Below, piece after piece: positions 1 through 5,682 of a DNA stretch of 5,682 bases. The notes beneath the pieces were generated by a model. It did no database searches and was not told the DNA's origin. It was given only the letters and a program-made list of their open reading frames with translations. This DNA comes from an uncultured Christensenella sp. GTDB taxonomy: Bacteria > Bacillota > Clostridia > Christensenellales > UBA3700. The stretch spans positions 1 to 5,682 of the forward strand of contig CAJTKI010000077.1 of the NCBI GenBank assembly GCA_910576875.1, written 5' to 3'. Positions within the stretch are counted from its first letter, which is position 1, and the number at the start of each line of letters is the position of its first letter. Both the position numbers and the translations under genes were made by a program.

Positions 1-1456
1 CGTTGGACGCCACGGTATTCGTTAACGACACCGTGAGTTGCTTGGGCGTAATCGTAAAGGTCAACGTGCGTTTGCCGTTGCCGCCCGTCGTATCGTTCCA
101 AAATCCGGGCGCCGTTGTCAAAAACGTAATGTCCGCCGTATACGTTCCTGCCAGTTTGGCTTGAATCTTCCCGTTTGCCGTGTCGACCGAGATCGTCGAT
201 GCGTCGATCGCATTGCCGTCGGCATCTTTGCCTGCGACAGAGACCTGCATGGCAGCCCCGTCGAATCCTTGCATGGCAAAGCTCAAATCCGTCCCGACAT
301 ACTCCTTGCTCTTATCCGCCGCGCTGTTGCCCAGTGTCGGAACGTCCGCGCCCCGGGTCGCATCGGCATCCGCCTTGGTCAAATTCAGATGCAACGCGGG
401 TCGGACATATCGGGTGGCATTGACCTCAACGGTATCGAATCCCAATCCGCTCTGGAATCCGGCATGAGAGGGATACCACGACCCGCCCGATCGAAGCCAG
501 CTCTCGTCCGTACTGGTTTTATTGGATTTTTGATTCGCAGACAACTTCCACAAACCGACGACGGCATCCGTACCGCCCGTCTCGGTCGCGCTCGGCAACC
601 ACAGATAGTCGTCCGACCATTGACTGTAAAATTCTTTGGAACTGTAATTCGTATCTTGCGAATAGTAGTTTTCGTAAGTCGGCGTTCCGTACGCTTCGTT
701 CGGATAATTATAGAACGTGCCGCCGAACAATCCCGTGGATTGGGTCTCTTGATATTCGACGTCCTTGGGTTGGACGATATACCGCGTCAACGACAGATTT
801 TTGCCGTTGACAGCATCGGGGACTTGCGCCATCGTAAACTTCGCGTATTTGTGAGACGTCGTTTGCGGAATCTTCGTCAACTTTTTCGTTGCTTCGATCG
901 CATCGTTTTTGCTCGCCGCGTATCCGCAACCGCCGCTGTTGAGCAACGACGCGCGCACAAAACTGGTACTGTACATATTGCTCGGATACGCATACGACGT
1001 AGGCTCCGACCATTTGTTCCATTGCGCCTGGTCGTCGGAATCCGTCAACCACATCGACAAAATCGTATTGCCGTTGCGATCCTGTGTCAAATACGTCGCC
1101 GTCCAGCGAAATCCGCCGAACGTCACGATTATATCGTTGTTCGCGTTTTGACTGCGAAAATACGATGCGTCTTTCGTCCCCAAATCGCTTACGTCCTCCA
1201 AACTCGCGCCCGCGCCGCCCAATGCCGCAAGCAATTCGTCCATCGTCTTGCGGTCAAAGGCTTTGCCGTCGTCGCGATTTTCATAATGATTGGACAACAG
1301 TTCGCCTACCGTCAACGCCGACGACGCGTCCATCGCATAAACCGCGTCTGTCGTGCCGCGCCATGCACTCGTCAAGCATGTCGCGGCGATCATACACACG
1401 ACAACCGCCGCAATCGCAAAACTCATTCGATATCGTAGTATTTTTGTCTTATTCAT
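1..1456 (-). CDS. Secreted cell-surface protein with DUF6273-like and Ig-like regions (partial, C-terminus beyond left edge)
   Basis: The frame is open without a stop from the ATG at 1456 to the window edge (485 codons seen). The ATG is preceded by AGGA at 1463-1466 with a 6-base gap. Residues 1-41 look like a long signal peptide: a basic start (MNKTKILRYR), a hydrophobic core at about 11-31, and a possible cleavage after VYA at 39-41. There is no convincing lipobox. Residues 108-360 resemble the DUF6273-type domain of secreted Clostridia proteins: IIVTFGGFRWTATYLTQD near 109-126, YPSNMYSTSFVRASLLN near 157-173, DDYLWLPSATETGG near 282-295, SWLRSGGSW at 319-327 and YVRPALHLNLT at 350-360. From about 383 (KEYVGTDLSF) to 470 (RTLTFTIT) the pattern fits a bacterial Ig-like repeat, and a further one probably begins at the cut. 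It is probably exported and attached to or displayed at the cell surface. Any anchor would lie outside the window. Ligand and role are unknown, and the domain names come from memory of the family pattern. Confidence 0.85.
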   Translation of the reverse strand, partial: MNKTKILRYRMSFAIAAVVVCMIAATCLTSAWRGTTDAVYAMDASSALTVGELLSNHYENRDDGKAFDRKTMDELLAALGGAGASLEDVSDLGTKDASYFRSQNANNDIIVTFGGFRWTATYLTQDRNGNTILSMWLTDSDDQAQWNKWSEPTSYAYPSNMYSTSFVRASLLNSGGCGYAASKNDAIEATKKLTKIPQTTSHKYAKFTMAQVPDAVNGKNLSLTRYIVQPKDVEYQETQSTGLFGGTFYNYPNEAYGTPTYENYYSQDTNYSSKEFYSQWSDDYLWLPSATETGGTDAVVGLWKLSANQKSNKTSTDESWLRSGGSWYPSHAGFQSGLGFDTVEVNATRYVRPALHLNLTKADADATRGADVPTLGNSAADKSKEYVGTDLSFAMQGFDGAAMQVSVAGKDADGNAIDASTISVDTANGKIQAKLAGTYTADITFLTTAPGFWNDTTGGNGKRTLTFTITPKQLTVSLTNTVASN

Positions 1457-1506
1457 ATGCTTTCCTGCCTGTTTGTCTCTCGATTCCGTATCCTCGACAA
1501 GGATTG

Positions 1507-1542
1507 AAAAGTTCATGGAATACACCATTCCATGAACTTTTT
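1507..1542. terminator. Perfect 15-bp hairpin 1 (terminator-like; inverted copy of hairpin 2)
   Basis: Arms 1507-1521 and 1527-1541 pair perfectly over 15 bp around the spacer ACACC (1522-1526). On the plus strand it is followed by T5, then CGA, then T7 (1546-1552), which suits an intrinsic terminator. On the minus strand the T-run is only four before CAATCC, so termination toward the surface gene would be weaker. It lies about 50 bases upstream of the surface-protein ATG, inside its predicted leader. No plus-strand gene ends here, so a plain terminator role is not explained by the gene layout. Its 21-base core (1514-1534) is the exact reverse complement of 1662-1682. Confidence 0.6.
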
Positions 1543-1682
1543 CGATTTTTTTGCAATTTTATCGAGCAAATTGCGCGTTAAATCTTCGAAATTGCACTCA
1601 AAACCGCGTTACGCCTTGACAGATATGCCGCATAGGATTAAAATATAAGTACAAAAAGGTACATGGAATGGTGTATTCCATG
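1514..1682. other. Candidate invertible promoter segment (phase-variation switch) flanked by 21-bp inverted repeats
   Basis: The repeats at 1514-1534 and 1662-1682 are exact 21-base inverted copies. Each is a dyad with arms CATGGAAT and ATTCCATG around a 5-base asymmetric spacer (ACACC on the left, GGTGT on the right). The 127 bases between them hold a strong promoter (1616-1644) facing right, away from the surface-protein gene. Inverting about the repeat centre would place the -10 at 1557-1552 and the start near 1545, giving an 89-nt leader to the ATG at 1456. Dyad arms with an asymmetric spacer suit site-specific recombinase sites, and surface proteins are the classic targets of such switches (for example cwpV of Clostridioides difficile). 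Against it, the outer arms of each hairpin match within the site rather than between sites, and no recombinase gene is in view. Function is inferred. Confidence 0.4.
1616..1644 (+). promoter_or_regulatory. Near-consensus sigma-70/sigma-A promoter between the inverted repeats
   Basis: TTGACA (1616-1621), a 17-base spacer and TAAAAT (1639-1644) are followed by an A/T-rich ATAAGT. The predicted start is near 1651, only about two bases before hairpin 2. In the present orientation it has no plausible plus-strand gene to serve: the next gene, pgi, is convergent. The transcript would be about 40 nt if it stops at the T-run at 1687-1692. Confidence 0.7.
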
Positions 1683-1692
1683 TACCTTTTTT
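1653..1692 (+). terminator. Perfect 17-bp hairpin 2 with T6 tail (bidirectional terminator-like)
   Basis: Arms 1653-1669 and 1675-1691 pair perfectly over 17 bp around the spacer GGTGT (1670-1674). The plus strand ends in T6 (1687-1692), and the minus strand also has a T5 run, so it could act in both directions. On the plus strand it would stop RNA from the promoter at 1616-1644 almost at once. On the minus strand it could back up the pgi terminator and shield the surface gene from read-through. Its core is the inverted copy of hairpin 1, but the outer stem differs (GGTA/TACC here, GTT/AAC there) with pairing kept in both. This suggests selection for the hairpin itself. Confidence 0.7.
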
Positions 1693-1831
1693 ATTGCTGC
1701 CGAAACGGTAAAATTCGCTCGAAAATCTCAATCGGTGCGTCCGCAAACAGCATCCGAACCGACGAAAAAACCGCGCCTGCAATTGCTTATTTCATCCGAA
1801 ATCTTATCCGAACGCGCGCCCGCAAACATGC
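1693..1831. other. Gene-free spacer between hairpin 2 and the pgi terminator
   Basis: About 140 bases in which I see no supported gene, RNA or repeat. Plus-strand frames that start inside hairpin 2 run on antisense through pgi, have no ribosome site, and read like shadow translations. Together with 1457-1692 this completes the 1457-1880 gap: leader and ribosome site, hairpin 1, promoter, hairpin 2, this spacer, then the pgi terminator. Confidence 0.5.
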
Positions 1832-1860
1832 AAAAAACCGCCCCCGCATGCGGGGACGGT
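1832..1860 (-). terminator. Intrinsic terminator of the isomerase-pgi operon
   Basis: Read on the minus strand, a GC-rich stem (ACCG, a T-G wobble, CCCCG, its complement, with a short CATG loop) at 1837-1860 is followed directly by T6 (1832-1837 on the plus strand as A6). It begins 21 bases after the pgi stop codon. This is a standard strong Rho-independent terminator placed where the operon should end. Confidence 0.9.
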
Positions 1861-1880
1861 CTCATAGATTCAAAGCAAAA

Positions 1881-3293
1881 TCAGATCGTGTATTTCAACG
1901 CCTTTTGCGGAGCGTTCGCCAATTCGGCGCGCTTTTCGTCGTAGCCGGGACGACCGAGCAACGCGTAGGTTGCGTTTTTGCCTTCTTCGACGCCGGGTTG
2001 GTTGAACGTGTCGATGCCCATCAGCGCGCCCGTATAAGCGGTCTTGAGCATAAAGAACATCAGCAGTTCGCCGAGCGTGAACTCGTTGAGCACCGGCAAC
2101 GTGATCGTGTGGTTGAGCTTGCCCGCCTTGGTGATCGCGTATTCGGTCGCCGTGCGTTCCGCCTGAATGAGTTCGTTCATCGTGTGTCCGCACAGGAAGT
2201 TGACGTTGGGGAATTCTTCGCAGCCCTGCGGAATCTCGACCGTCTCGCGATAGTTGTCGACCGCGATGAACGTGATGACCTTATCGAACGGACCTTCGGC
2301 ATACAACTGCACCTGACTGTGCTGATCGGTCACGCCGAGCGCTTTGACCGGCGTCTGACCGACGTTGCAATCCTTGCCGTCGAGCGTCTTGTTCTTGCCC
2401 AAGCTCTCGCCCCACAACTGGCAATACCAGTCGGCGATGTATTTGAGTCCGTCCGCGTACGGCATCATGACGCTGACGTTCTTGCCCTTGCGCATCGCCA
2501 TCCATTGGAGCGTAGCCGCCATCAACGCGGGATTCTTTTTGATCGAAGAGGTCGCGCACTGCTCGTCCATCGCGCGCGCGCCGAGCAACATGCCCTTGAT
2601 GTCGATGCCGCAAACCGCCGCCGGAAGCAATCCCACCGGACACAGTTCGCTGAACCGACCGCCCACGCCGTCGGGAATGTAGAACGTCTTGTAGCCTTCC
2701 TTGCCGGCGATCTTGATCAGATTGCCGGTCGAACGGGACGTCGTCGCGATGATATGATCTTTTGCCTTGTCGCCGAGCGTCTTGGTCAGAAGATCGTGAA
2801 TGATCAGATACTGCGTCATCGTCTCCGACGTCGAACCGCTCTTGGTGATGACGTTAAACATCGTCTTGGCGGGATCGATCACGTCCAACAACGCAACCAT
2901 GCGTTCGGGATCGACGTTGTCTTCGACATAAAACTTGGGACCTTTGCGCTTGCGTTTGGGCAGGTCGTTGTAATGCAGATGACAGATCGCCTGGAACGCC
3001 GCGATCGGACCGAGCGCGCTGCCGCCGATGCCCAGCACGACGAAATACTCGAAATTCTTGCGAACGGCGTTGGCGGTCGCGAGAATGTCCGCGACGACTT
3101 CGTCCTGATTGTACGGCAATTGCGTCCATCCCATCATACCGTTGCCGCGTCCTGCGGTCACATCGGCATGCGCCTGCGCGATGGCGGCGGCGTTGCGGGC
3201 AAAATCTCTCTCGGTAAAGCCGTCGGCAACGCTCTTGGACATCATGTTGTTGAAATCCAATTTGAGTTTCAACTCTTTCTTGTTATAACGCAT
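1881..3293 (-). CDS. pgi: Glucose-6-phosphate isomerase
   Basis: Cytoplasmic enzyme interconverting glucose 6-phosphate and fructose 6-phosphate in glycolysis and gluconeogenesis. With the start at 3293 it has 470 residues, close to bacterial Firmicutes-type enzymes. This ATG has GGAGG (3299-3303) 5 bases upstream, so I prefer it over an in-frame ATG at 3353 that would overlap the upstream gene and lacks such a site. Two SIS-type sugar-isomerase domains are present. The N-terminal one carries GIGGSALGP (88-96) and the phosphate-binding SGSTSET (152-158). The signature QLWGESLGK (292-300) supplies the likely catalytic Glu296, TDQHSQ (322-327) supplies His325, and QPGVEEGKNA (432-441) supplies Lys439. 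All key residues are present, so it should be active. It is the second gene of a two-gene operon, 35 bases after its partner, with its own ribosome site and a terminator just beyond the stop. Confidence 0.97.
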   Translation of the reverse strand: MRYNKKELKLKLDFNNMMSKSVADGFTERDFARNAAAIAQAHADVTAGRGNGMMGWTQLPYNQDEVVADILATANAVRKNFEYFVVLGIGGSALGPIAAFQAICHLHYNDLPKRKRKGPKFYVEDNVDPERMVALLDVIDPAKTMFNVITKSGSTSETMTQYLIIHDLLTKTLGDKAKDHIIATTSRSTGNLIKIAGKEGYKTFYIPDGVGGRFSELCPVGLLPAAVCGIDIKGMLLGARAMDEQCATSSIKKNPALMAATLQWMAMRKGKNVSVMMPYADGLKYIADWYCQLWGESLGKNKTLDGKDCNVGQTPVKALGVTDQHSQVQLYAEGPFDKVITFIAVDNYRETVEIPQGCEEFPNVNFLCGHTMNELIQAERTATEYAITKAGKLNHTITLPVLNEFTLGELLMFFMLKTAYTGALMGIDTFNQPGVEEGKNATYALLGRPGYDEKRAELANAPQKALKYTI

Positions 3294-3298
3294 ATAAA

Positions 3299-3303
3299 CC
3301 TCC
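3299..3303 (-). promoter_or_regulatory. Ribosome binding site that fixes the pgi start
   Basis: GGAGG on the minus strand, 5 bases before the ATG at 3293, within the 35-base gap after the upstream stop codon. It selects the 470-residue product over the 490-residue extension. It also implies that pgi is translated independently of the upstream gene. Confidence 0.85.
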
Positions 3304-3328
3304 GCGTAAAAATCTATTTTATCCCGAA

Positions 3329-4144
3329 TCATCGCAACGCGCGGTCGCGGCAATCCGTCAGATAGGCATAACTGTCCGTGAGTTCGTCAAACGAAGTATA
3401 GTTCTTGGCGTATACTTCCATCAGACACGGTCCCGTATATCCGCTGTCCGCCAGACGACGGAACATCGTCACGAAATCCAACGTCCCTCTGCCCGGCAAC
3501 TCGACTTGTCCGTCCGCGCCGACGTCGCACAGATGCACCGTCCGCAACCGATCCCCGAACGCATCCAGATATCGGGTATAATCGTATCCGGACTGGCTCG
3601 CCTGCTTGATATCCAACACCCCGCCGAGCATCGGACACCGCTCGCGCAGATTGCGGAAATAATCGGGATTGTTGTAATACGTCCAATGCACGTTCTCGTA
3701 ACAGAGCGTGACGCCGTATTCCTGCGCCGTTTCGCACAATCCGTTGACGCGCGCCGCGATCTTCGGATAATCGAACGTATACCGCACCGCGCGTTTGAGC
3801 AGCGCCGGACCGTGGAACGTATAATGCCGCGCGCCGATCTGCCGCGCGAGCGCCAGCACGCTGCGATACGCGTCCGTAGCGTCTTGTCGGGCGCGGTCGT
3901 TGACGGAAAACAGTTCCGGCTCGAATTGATTGGTCAACGCATGCACGGAATGCACCCGAAGCGGCGCGTATTGCTGCGCGCGAGCCAGTTCGTCGCATAC
4001 GATTTGTCCGAATGCAAGCGTGTATTCGCTATGCGTCGCAAAGAAAACTTCGCACACGTTTGCGCCCGTCCGCGCAATCGGAACCAAGCATTGTTCGGTA
4101 TAATATCTCGAAAAATACGAGGCTGTCGAGATGCCGATTTCCAT
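3329..4144 (-). CDS. Sugar phosphate isomerase/epimerase-like TIM-barrel protein (xylose isomerase-like, AP endonuclease 2 superfamily)
   Basis: A 271-residue cytoplasmic protein of single-domain TIM-barrel size for this superfamily, which includes metal-dependent sugar isomerases, epimerases and endonuclease IV. The usual beta-strand landmarks appear in order: EIGIST (2-7), ANVCEVFF (28-35), LRVHSVHA (62-69), HYTFHGP (107-113), VTLCYENVH (145-153), GGVLDIKQA (174-182), RTVHLCDV (201-208), LPGRGTLDF (216-224) and CLMEVY (240-245). The likely metal and active-site residues are Glu150, Asp178, His204 and Glu243, with His68 and His111 nearby. Two ATGs are adjacent (4147 and 4144). I chose 4144 because GGAG (4149-4152) is 4 bases from it but only 1 base from 4147; the choice changes one Met. 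It leads the operon with pgi, which suggests a sugar or sugar-phosphate substrate. The actual substrate cannot be read from the sequence. Confidence 0.88.
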   Translation of the reverse strand: MEIGISTASYFSRYYTEQCLVPIARTGANVCEVFFATHSEYTLAFGQIVCDELARAQQYAPLRVHSVHALTNQFEPELFSVNDRARQDATDAYRSVLALARQIGARHYTFHGPALLKRAVRYTFDYPKIAARVNGLCETAQEYGVTLCYENVHWTYYNNPDYFRNLRERCPMLGGVLDIKQASQSGYDYTRYLDAFGDRLRTVHLCDVGADGQVELPGRGTLDFVTMFRRLADSGYTGPCLMEVYAKNYTSFDELTDSYAYLTDCRDRALR

Positions 4145-4155
4145 CATACTCCGAC

Positions 4156-4184
4156 ATTATAGCATTGTCCGCAATCGGGCGCAA
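4156..4184 (-). promoter_or_regulatory. Promoter of the isomerase-pgi operon, predicted near-leaderless
   Basis: On the minus strand, TTGCGC (4184-4179), a 17-base spacer and a perfect TATAAT (4161-4156). A start 7 bases on would fall near 4149, only 2 to 5 bases before the ATGs at 4147 and 4144. The GGAG at 4149-4152 would then be mostly or wholly outside the mRNA. A T6-C-A6 tract at 4197-4209 lies at about -48 to -60 and could act as an UP-like element. If the true promoter is further upstream, the GGAG would be used normally. Confidence 0.65.
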
Positions 4185-4284
4185 GCGTATGCCGGATTTT
4201 TTCAAAAAATTGCGCCAAAGCACAGATTGGCAAAAGAATCAAGCGTTTCGGCGCATAAATTTTATAATCAGATGCGTCGTTGCG

Positions 4285-4314
4285 TTGTCAACACGCGCAC
4301 GACTGTGATAAAAT
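4285..4314 (+). promoter_or_regulatory. Promoter of the MMPL-type transporter gene
   Basis: TTGTCA (4285-4290), an 18-base spacer and TAAAAT (4309-4314), with an extended -10 TG at 4306-4307. The predicted start is near 4321. That gives a leader of about 15 nt holding little more than the ribosome site AAGGAG (4325-4330). It is divergent from the operon promoter at 4156-4184, with about 100 bases between the two -35 boxes. Confidence 0.65.
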
Positions 4315-4335
4315 GTATCCATAAAAGGAGTCCCT

Positions 4336-5682
4336 ATGCAACGTCTTGCCGAATGGATCGTATCGCATCGCAAACACATCATCGCCGTTACCGCAATCCT
4401 GATCGCGCTGTCGATCGTGGGAACGCTGTTCGTCAAGAAAAACGGCGACGTAATCTCGTATCTCGATCCGGATACGGAGACGATGATCGCCAAACAACTG
4501 TTGCAGGACAAATACGACATCGTCGGCGACTGCACGATCGCGATCTCCTATCTGCCCGAACATCGCATACGCGAAATCGTCGCCGCGATCGAACGCGCGG
4601 ATCGCGCGGAGTACGACGAATATTATCGCAACCGATCCGGGAAAAAGCGCGTGCGCGTACTGAGCAAATGCGTATGGGTGGGCACGTTCGACGACTTGGA
4701 CAAATTGCCGCAACTGGATAACTCGATCCGACCGTCCGACGTGGAAAAAATCCAAAGCGCGGCGCGCGAAAAATTCGTGTTGGAACAAACCGTAAACGAC
4801 GTCCCGATCACGACTTATACGGTGTGTCTGTATCTGACGCTGCCCGGCTCGGACGATCGCACGATCCGCTATCTCGATCTGCTCGAAGCGGAACTGCAAG
4901 CCTGCATCCGATCCGCCGTCCGAGACGGCGATACCGTTCACGCGCCGCAGGATGCAACCGAGCGCGACTTCTACTATGTCGGCGGTACGGCGCAAAACGC
5001 CCGCGCGCTGCTCCAATCGTCGATCGGAGACATGCCGAAGTTTTTTGCCGTCGCGGTGGCGGCGGTGTTCTTGATCTTGCTGCTGACGTCGCGCAGTTTT
5101 TTTGAACCGCTGATCTTCCTGGCGACGCTGGGCGTGTCGATGCTGTTCAATATGGGCAGCAACATCATCGCCGGCACGCCCGTCGGCACGATTTCGTCGA
5201 TCACGTCGTCGTGCGCGATGATCTTGCAACTGGCGATCGCGATGGACTATTCGATCTTCTTGATGCATGCGTACTATGAAGAATCGGCGCGCGCGCTTTG
5301 CCCGCGGGACGCGATGATCCGCGCGCTGCCCAAGACGATCTCCGCCGTGTCCGCGAGCGCGCTGACGACGATCGGCGGATTCGTCGCGCTCTTCTTCATG
5401 CAATACGGGATGGGATACGATCTGGGATTCGTACTTGCAAAAGGCGTGCTGCTGTCGCTGCTGTCCGTCGTATTTCTCCAACCGATCCTGATCCTGACTT
5501 GCCGCAAAGCGGTCGATCGCACACGCCATCGCACGCGCATCGAAGTGCGACTCAAACCGCTCGCCAAAACGGTAACCAAACCTTGGGTATCCGCGATCAT
5601 CCTTGCCGTATGCGTCGGACTCGCGATCCCGTGCGCATACTATCAGACCAAAGTATCGCTCAACTACATCACGATGACCGCG
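4336..5682 (+). CDS. MMPL/RND-family membrane transporter (partial, C-terminus beyond right edge)
   Basis: Open for 449 codons to the window edge. The ATG has AAGGAG (4325-4330) 5 bases upstream. The layout is that of the first half of an MMPL/RND-superfamily exporter in the cytoplasmic membrane: a first membrane helix at about 14-33, then an extracytoplasmic domain at about 34-234. A cluster of helices follows at about 235-250, 256-273, 285-309, 336-356 and 366-388, then a cytoplasmic basic stretch (TCRKAVDRTRHRTR, 388-401) and a seventh helix at about 415-435. Within the fourth helix, AMDYSIFLM (302-310) carries the Asp304-Tyr305 pair matching the proton-relay Asp-Tyr of MmpL proteins. This supports proton-driven export of a lipid or hydrophobic compound. 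The second half, which should repeat this architecture, is missing only because the window ends. Substrate is unknown, and no adjacent regulator is visible. Confidence 0.9.
   Translation, partial: MQRLAEWIVSHRKHIIAVTAILIALSIVGTLFVKKNGDVISYLDPDTETMIAKQLLQDKYDIVGDCTIAISYLPEHRIREIVAAIERADRAEYDEYYRNRSGKKRVRVLSKCVWVGTFDDLDKLPQLDNSIRPSDVEKIQSAAREKFVLEQTVNDVPITTYTVCLYLTLPGSDDRTIRYLDLLEAELQACIRSAVRDGDTVHAPQDATERDFYYVGGTAQNARALLQSSIGDMPKFFAVAVAAVFLILLLTSRSFFEPLIFLATLGVSMLFNMGSNIIAGTPVGTISSITSSCAMILQLAIAMDYSIFLMHAYYEESARALCPRDAMIRALPKTISAVSASALTTIGGFVALFFMQYGMGYDLGFVLAKGVLLSLLSVVFLQPILILTCRKAVDRTRHRTRIEVRLKPLAKTVTKPWVSAIILAVCVGLAIPCAYYQTKVSLNYITMTA

Noticed and set aside
38..1438. A 466-codon plus-strand open frame opposite the surface-protein gene
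   Set aside because: Its translation is rich in Arg with no domain pattern, and it lacks a ribosome site. The opposite strand gives a signal peptide and recognisable domains in one unbroken frame, so this is a shadow of codon bias.
1556..1582. A leftward promoter for the surface gene: TTTAAC, 15-base spacer, TAAAAT on the minus strand
   Set aside because: The -35 match is poor and the spacer is too short. It remains the best leftward candidate I found, so the gene appears to lack a good promoter in this orientation.
1507..1692. The paired hairpins as the two ends of an IS200/IS605-type or other small mobile element
   Set aside because: IS200/IS605 ends carry hairpins in the same strand orientation, not inverted. 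I see no transposase remnant and no convincing target duplication around the pair.
3294..3353. A 20-residue N-terminal extension of pgi from the ATG at 3353
   Set aside because: It would overlap the upstream gene by 25 bases and has no ribosome site, while GGAGG sits 5 bases before the ATG at 3293, where family-like sequence begins.
1668..3365. A 565-codon plus-strand open frame antisense to pgi, starting inside hairpin 2 and downstream of the 1616 promoter
   Set aside because: The promoter position made it worth a look, but it has no ribosome site, its start is buried in the hairpin stem, and its sequence (Arg-, His- and Asp-rich) is typical of antisense reading of a conserved gene. The same holds for the frame starting at 1663.
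4211..4255. Short inverted repeat TGCGCC/GGCGCA in the divergent promoter region
   Set aside because: Only six perfectly matched bases with a spacing of over 30. It could be chance, and nothing else supports an operator.
4288..5529. A 413-codon minus-strand open frame opposite the transporter gene
   Set aside because: The sequence is highly charged, repetitive in Arg, Asp and Gln, and matches no family. The plus strand encodes clear membrane helices and the MMPL Asp-Tyr motif.

Overview
The window looks like chromosomal DNA from a low-to-middle GC Gram-positive bacterium, most likely an uncultured gut Clostridia lineage. The clues are strong AGGAGG-type ribosome sites, sigma-70/sigma-A promoters of TTGACA/TATAAT type, a Firmicutes-type glucose-6-phosphate isomerase, and a secreted DUF6273-like/Ig-like protein of a kind that forms large paralogous families in such genomes. 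The lineage is inferred from gene style. It is not proven by any marker gene here.

Layout. (1) Bases 1-1456, minus strand: the N-terminal 485 residues of a large secreted surface protein, cut by the left edge. (2) Bases 1457-1880: a gene-free stretch of about 420 bases. It holds two long perfect hairpins whose 21-base cores are exact inverted copies of each other, a near-consensus promoter between them that points away from the surface-protein gene, and the intrinsic terminator of the next operon. (3) Bases 1881-4147, minus strand: a two-gene operon. A TIM-barrel sugar phosphate isomerase/epimerase-like gene comes first and pgi (glucose-6-phosphate isomerase) lies 35 bases downstream. The operon's promoter sits so close to the first ATG that the mRNA is predicted to be almost leaderless. 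(4) Bases 4148-4335: a divergent promoter region. (5) Bases 4336-5682, plus strand: the first 449 codons of an MMPL/RND-type membrane transporter, cut by the right edge.

How it works together. The central operon is carbohydrate metabolism: pgi feeds glycolysis, and its partner probably interconverts or prepares another sugar, substrate unknown. The transporter is divergent and need not be functionally linked. The most interesting element is the gap upstream of the surface-protein gene. It has the layout of a phase-variation switch: inverted repeats with asymmetric spacers flank a lone strong promoter, which in the present orientation fires away from the surface gene (predicted OFF). A competing reading is a pair of dispersed, bidirectional terminator hairpins. 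No recombinase gene is visible in the window.
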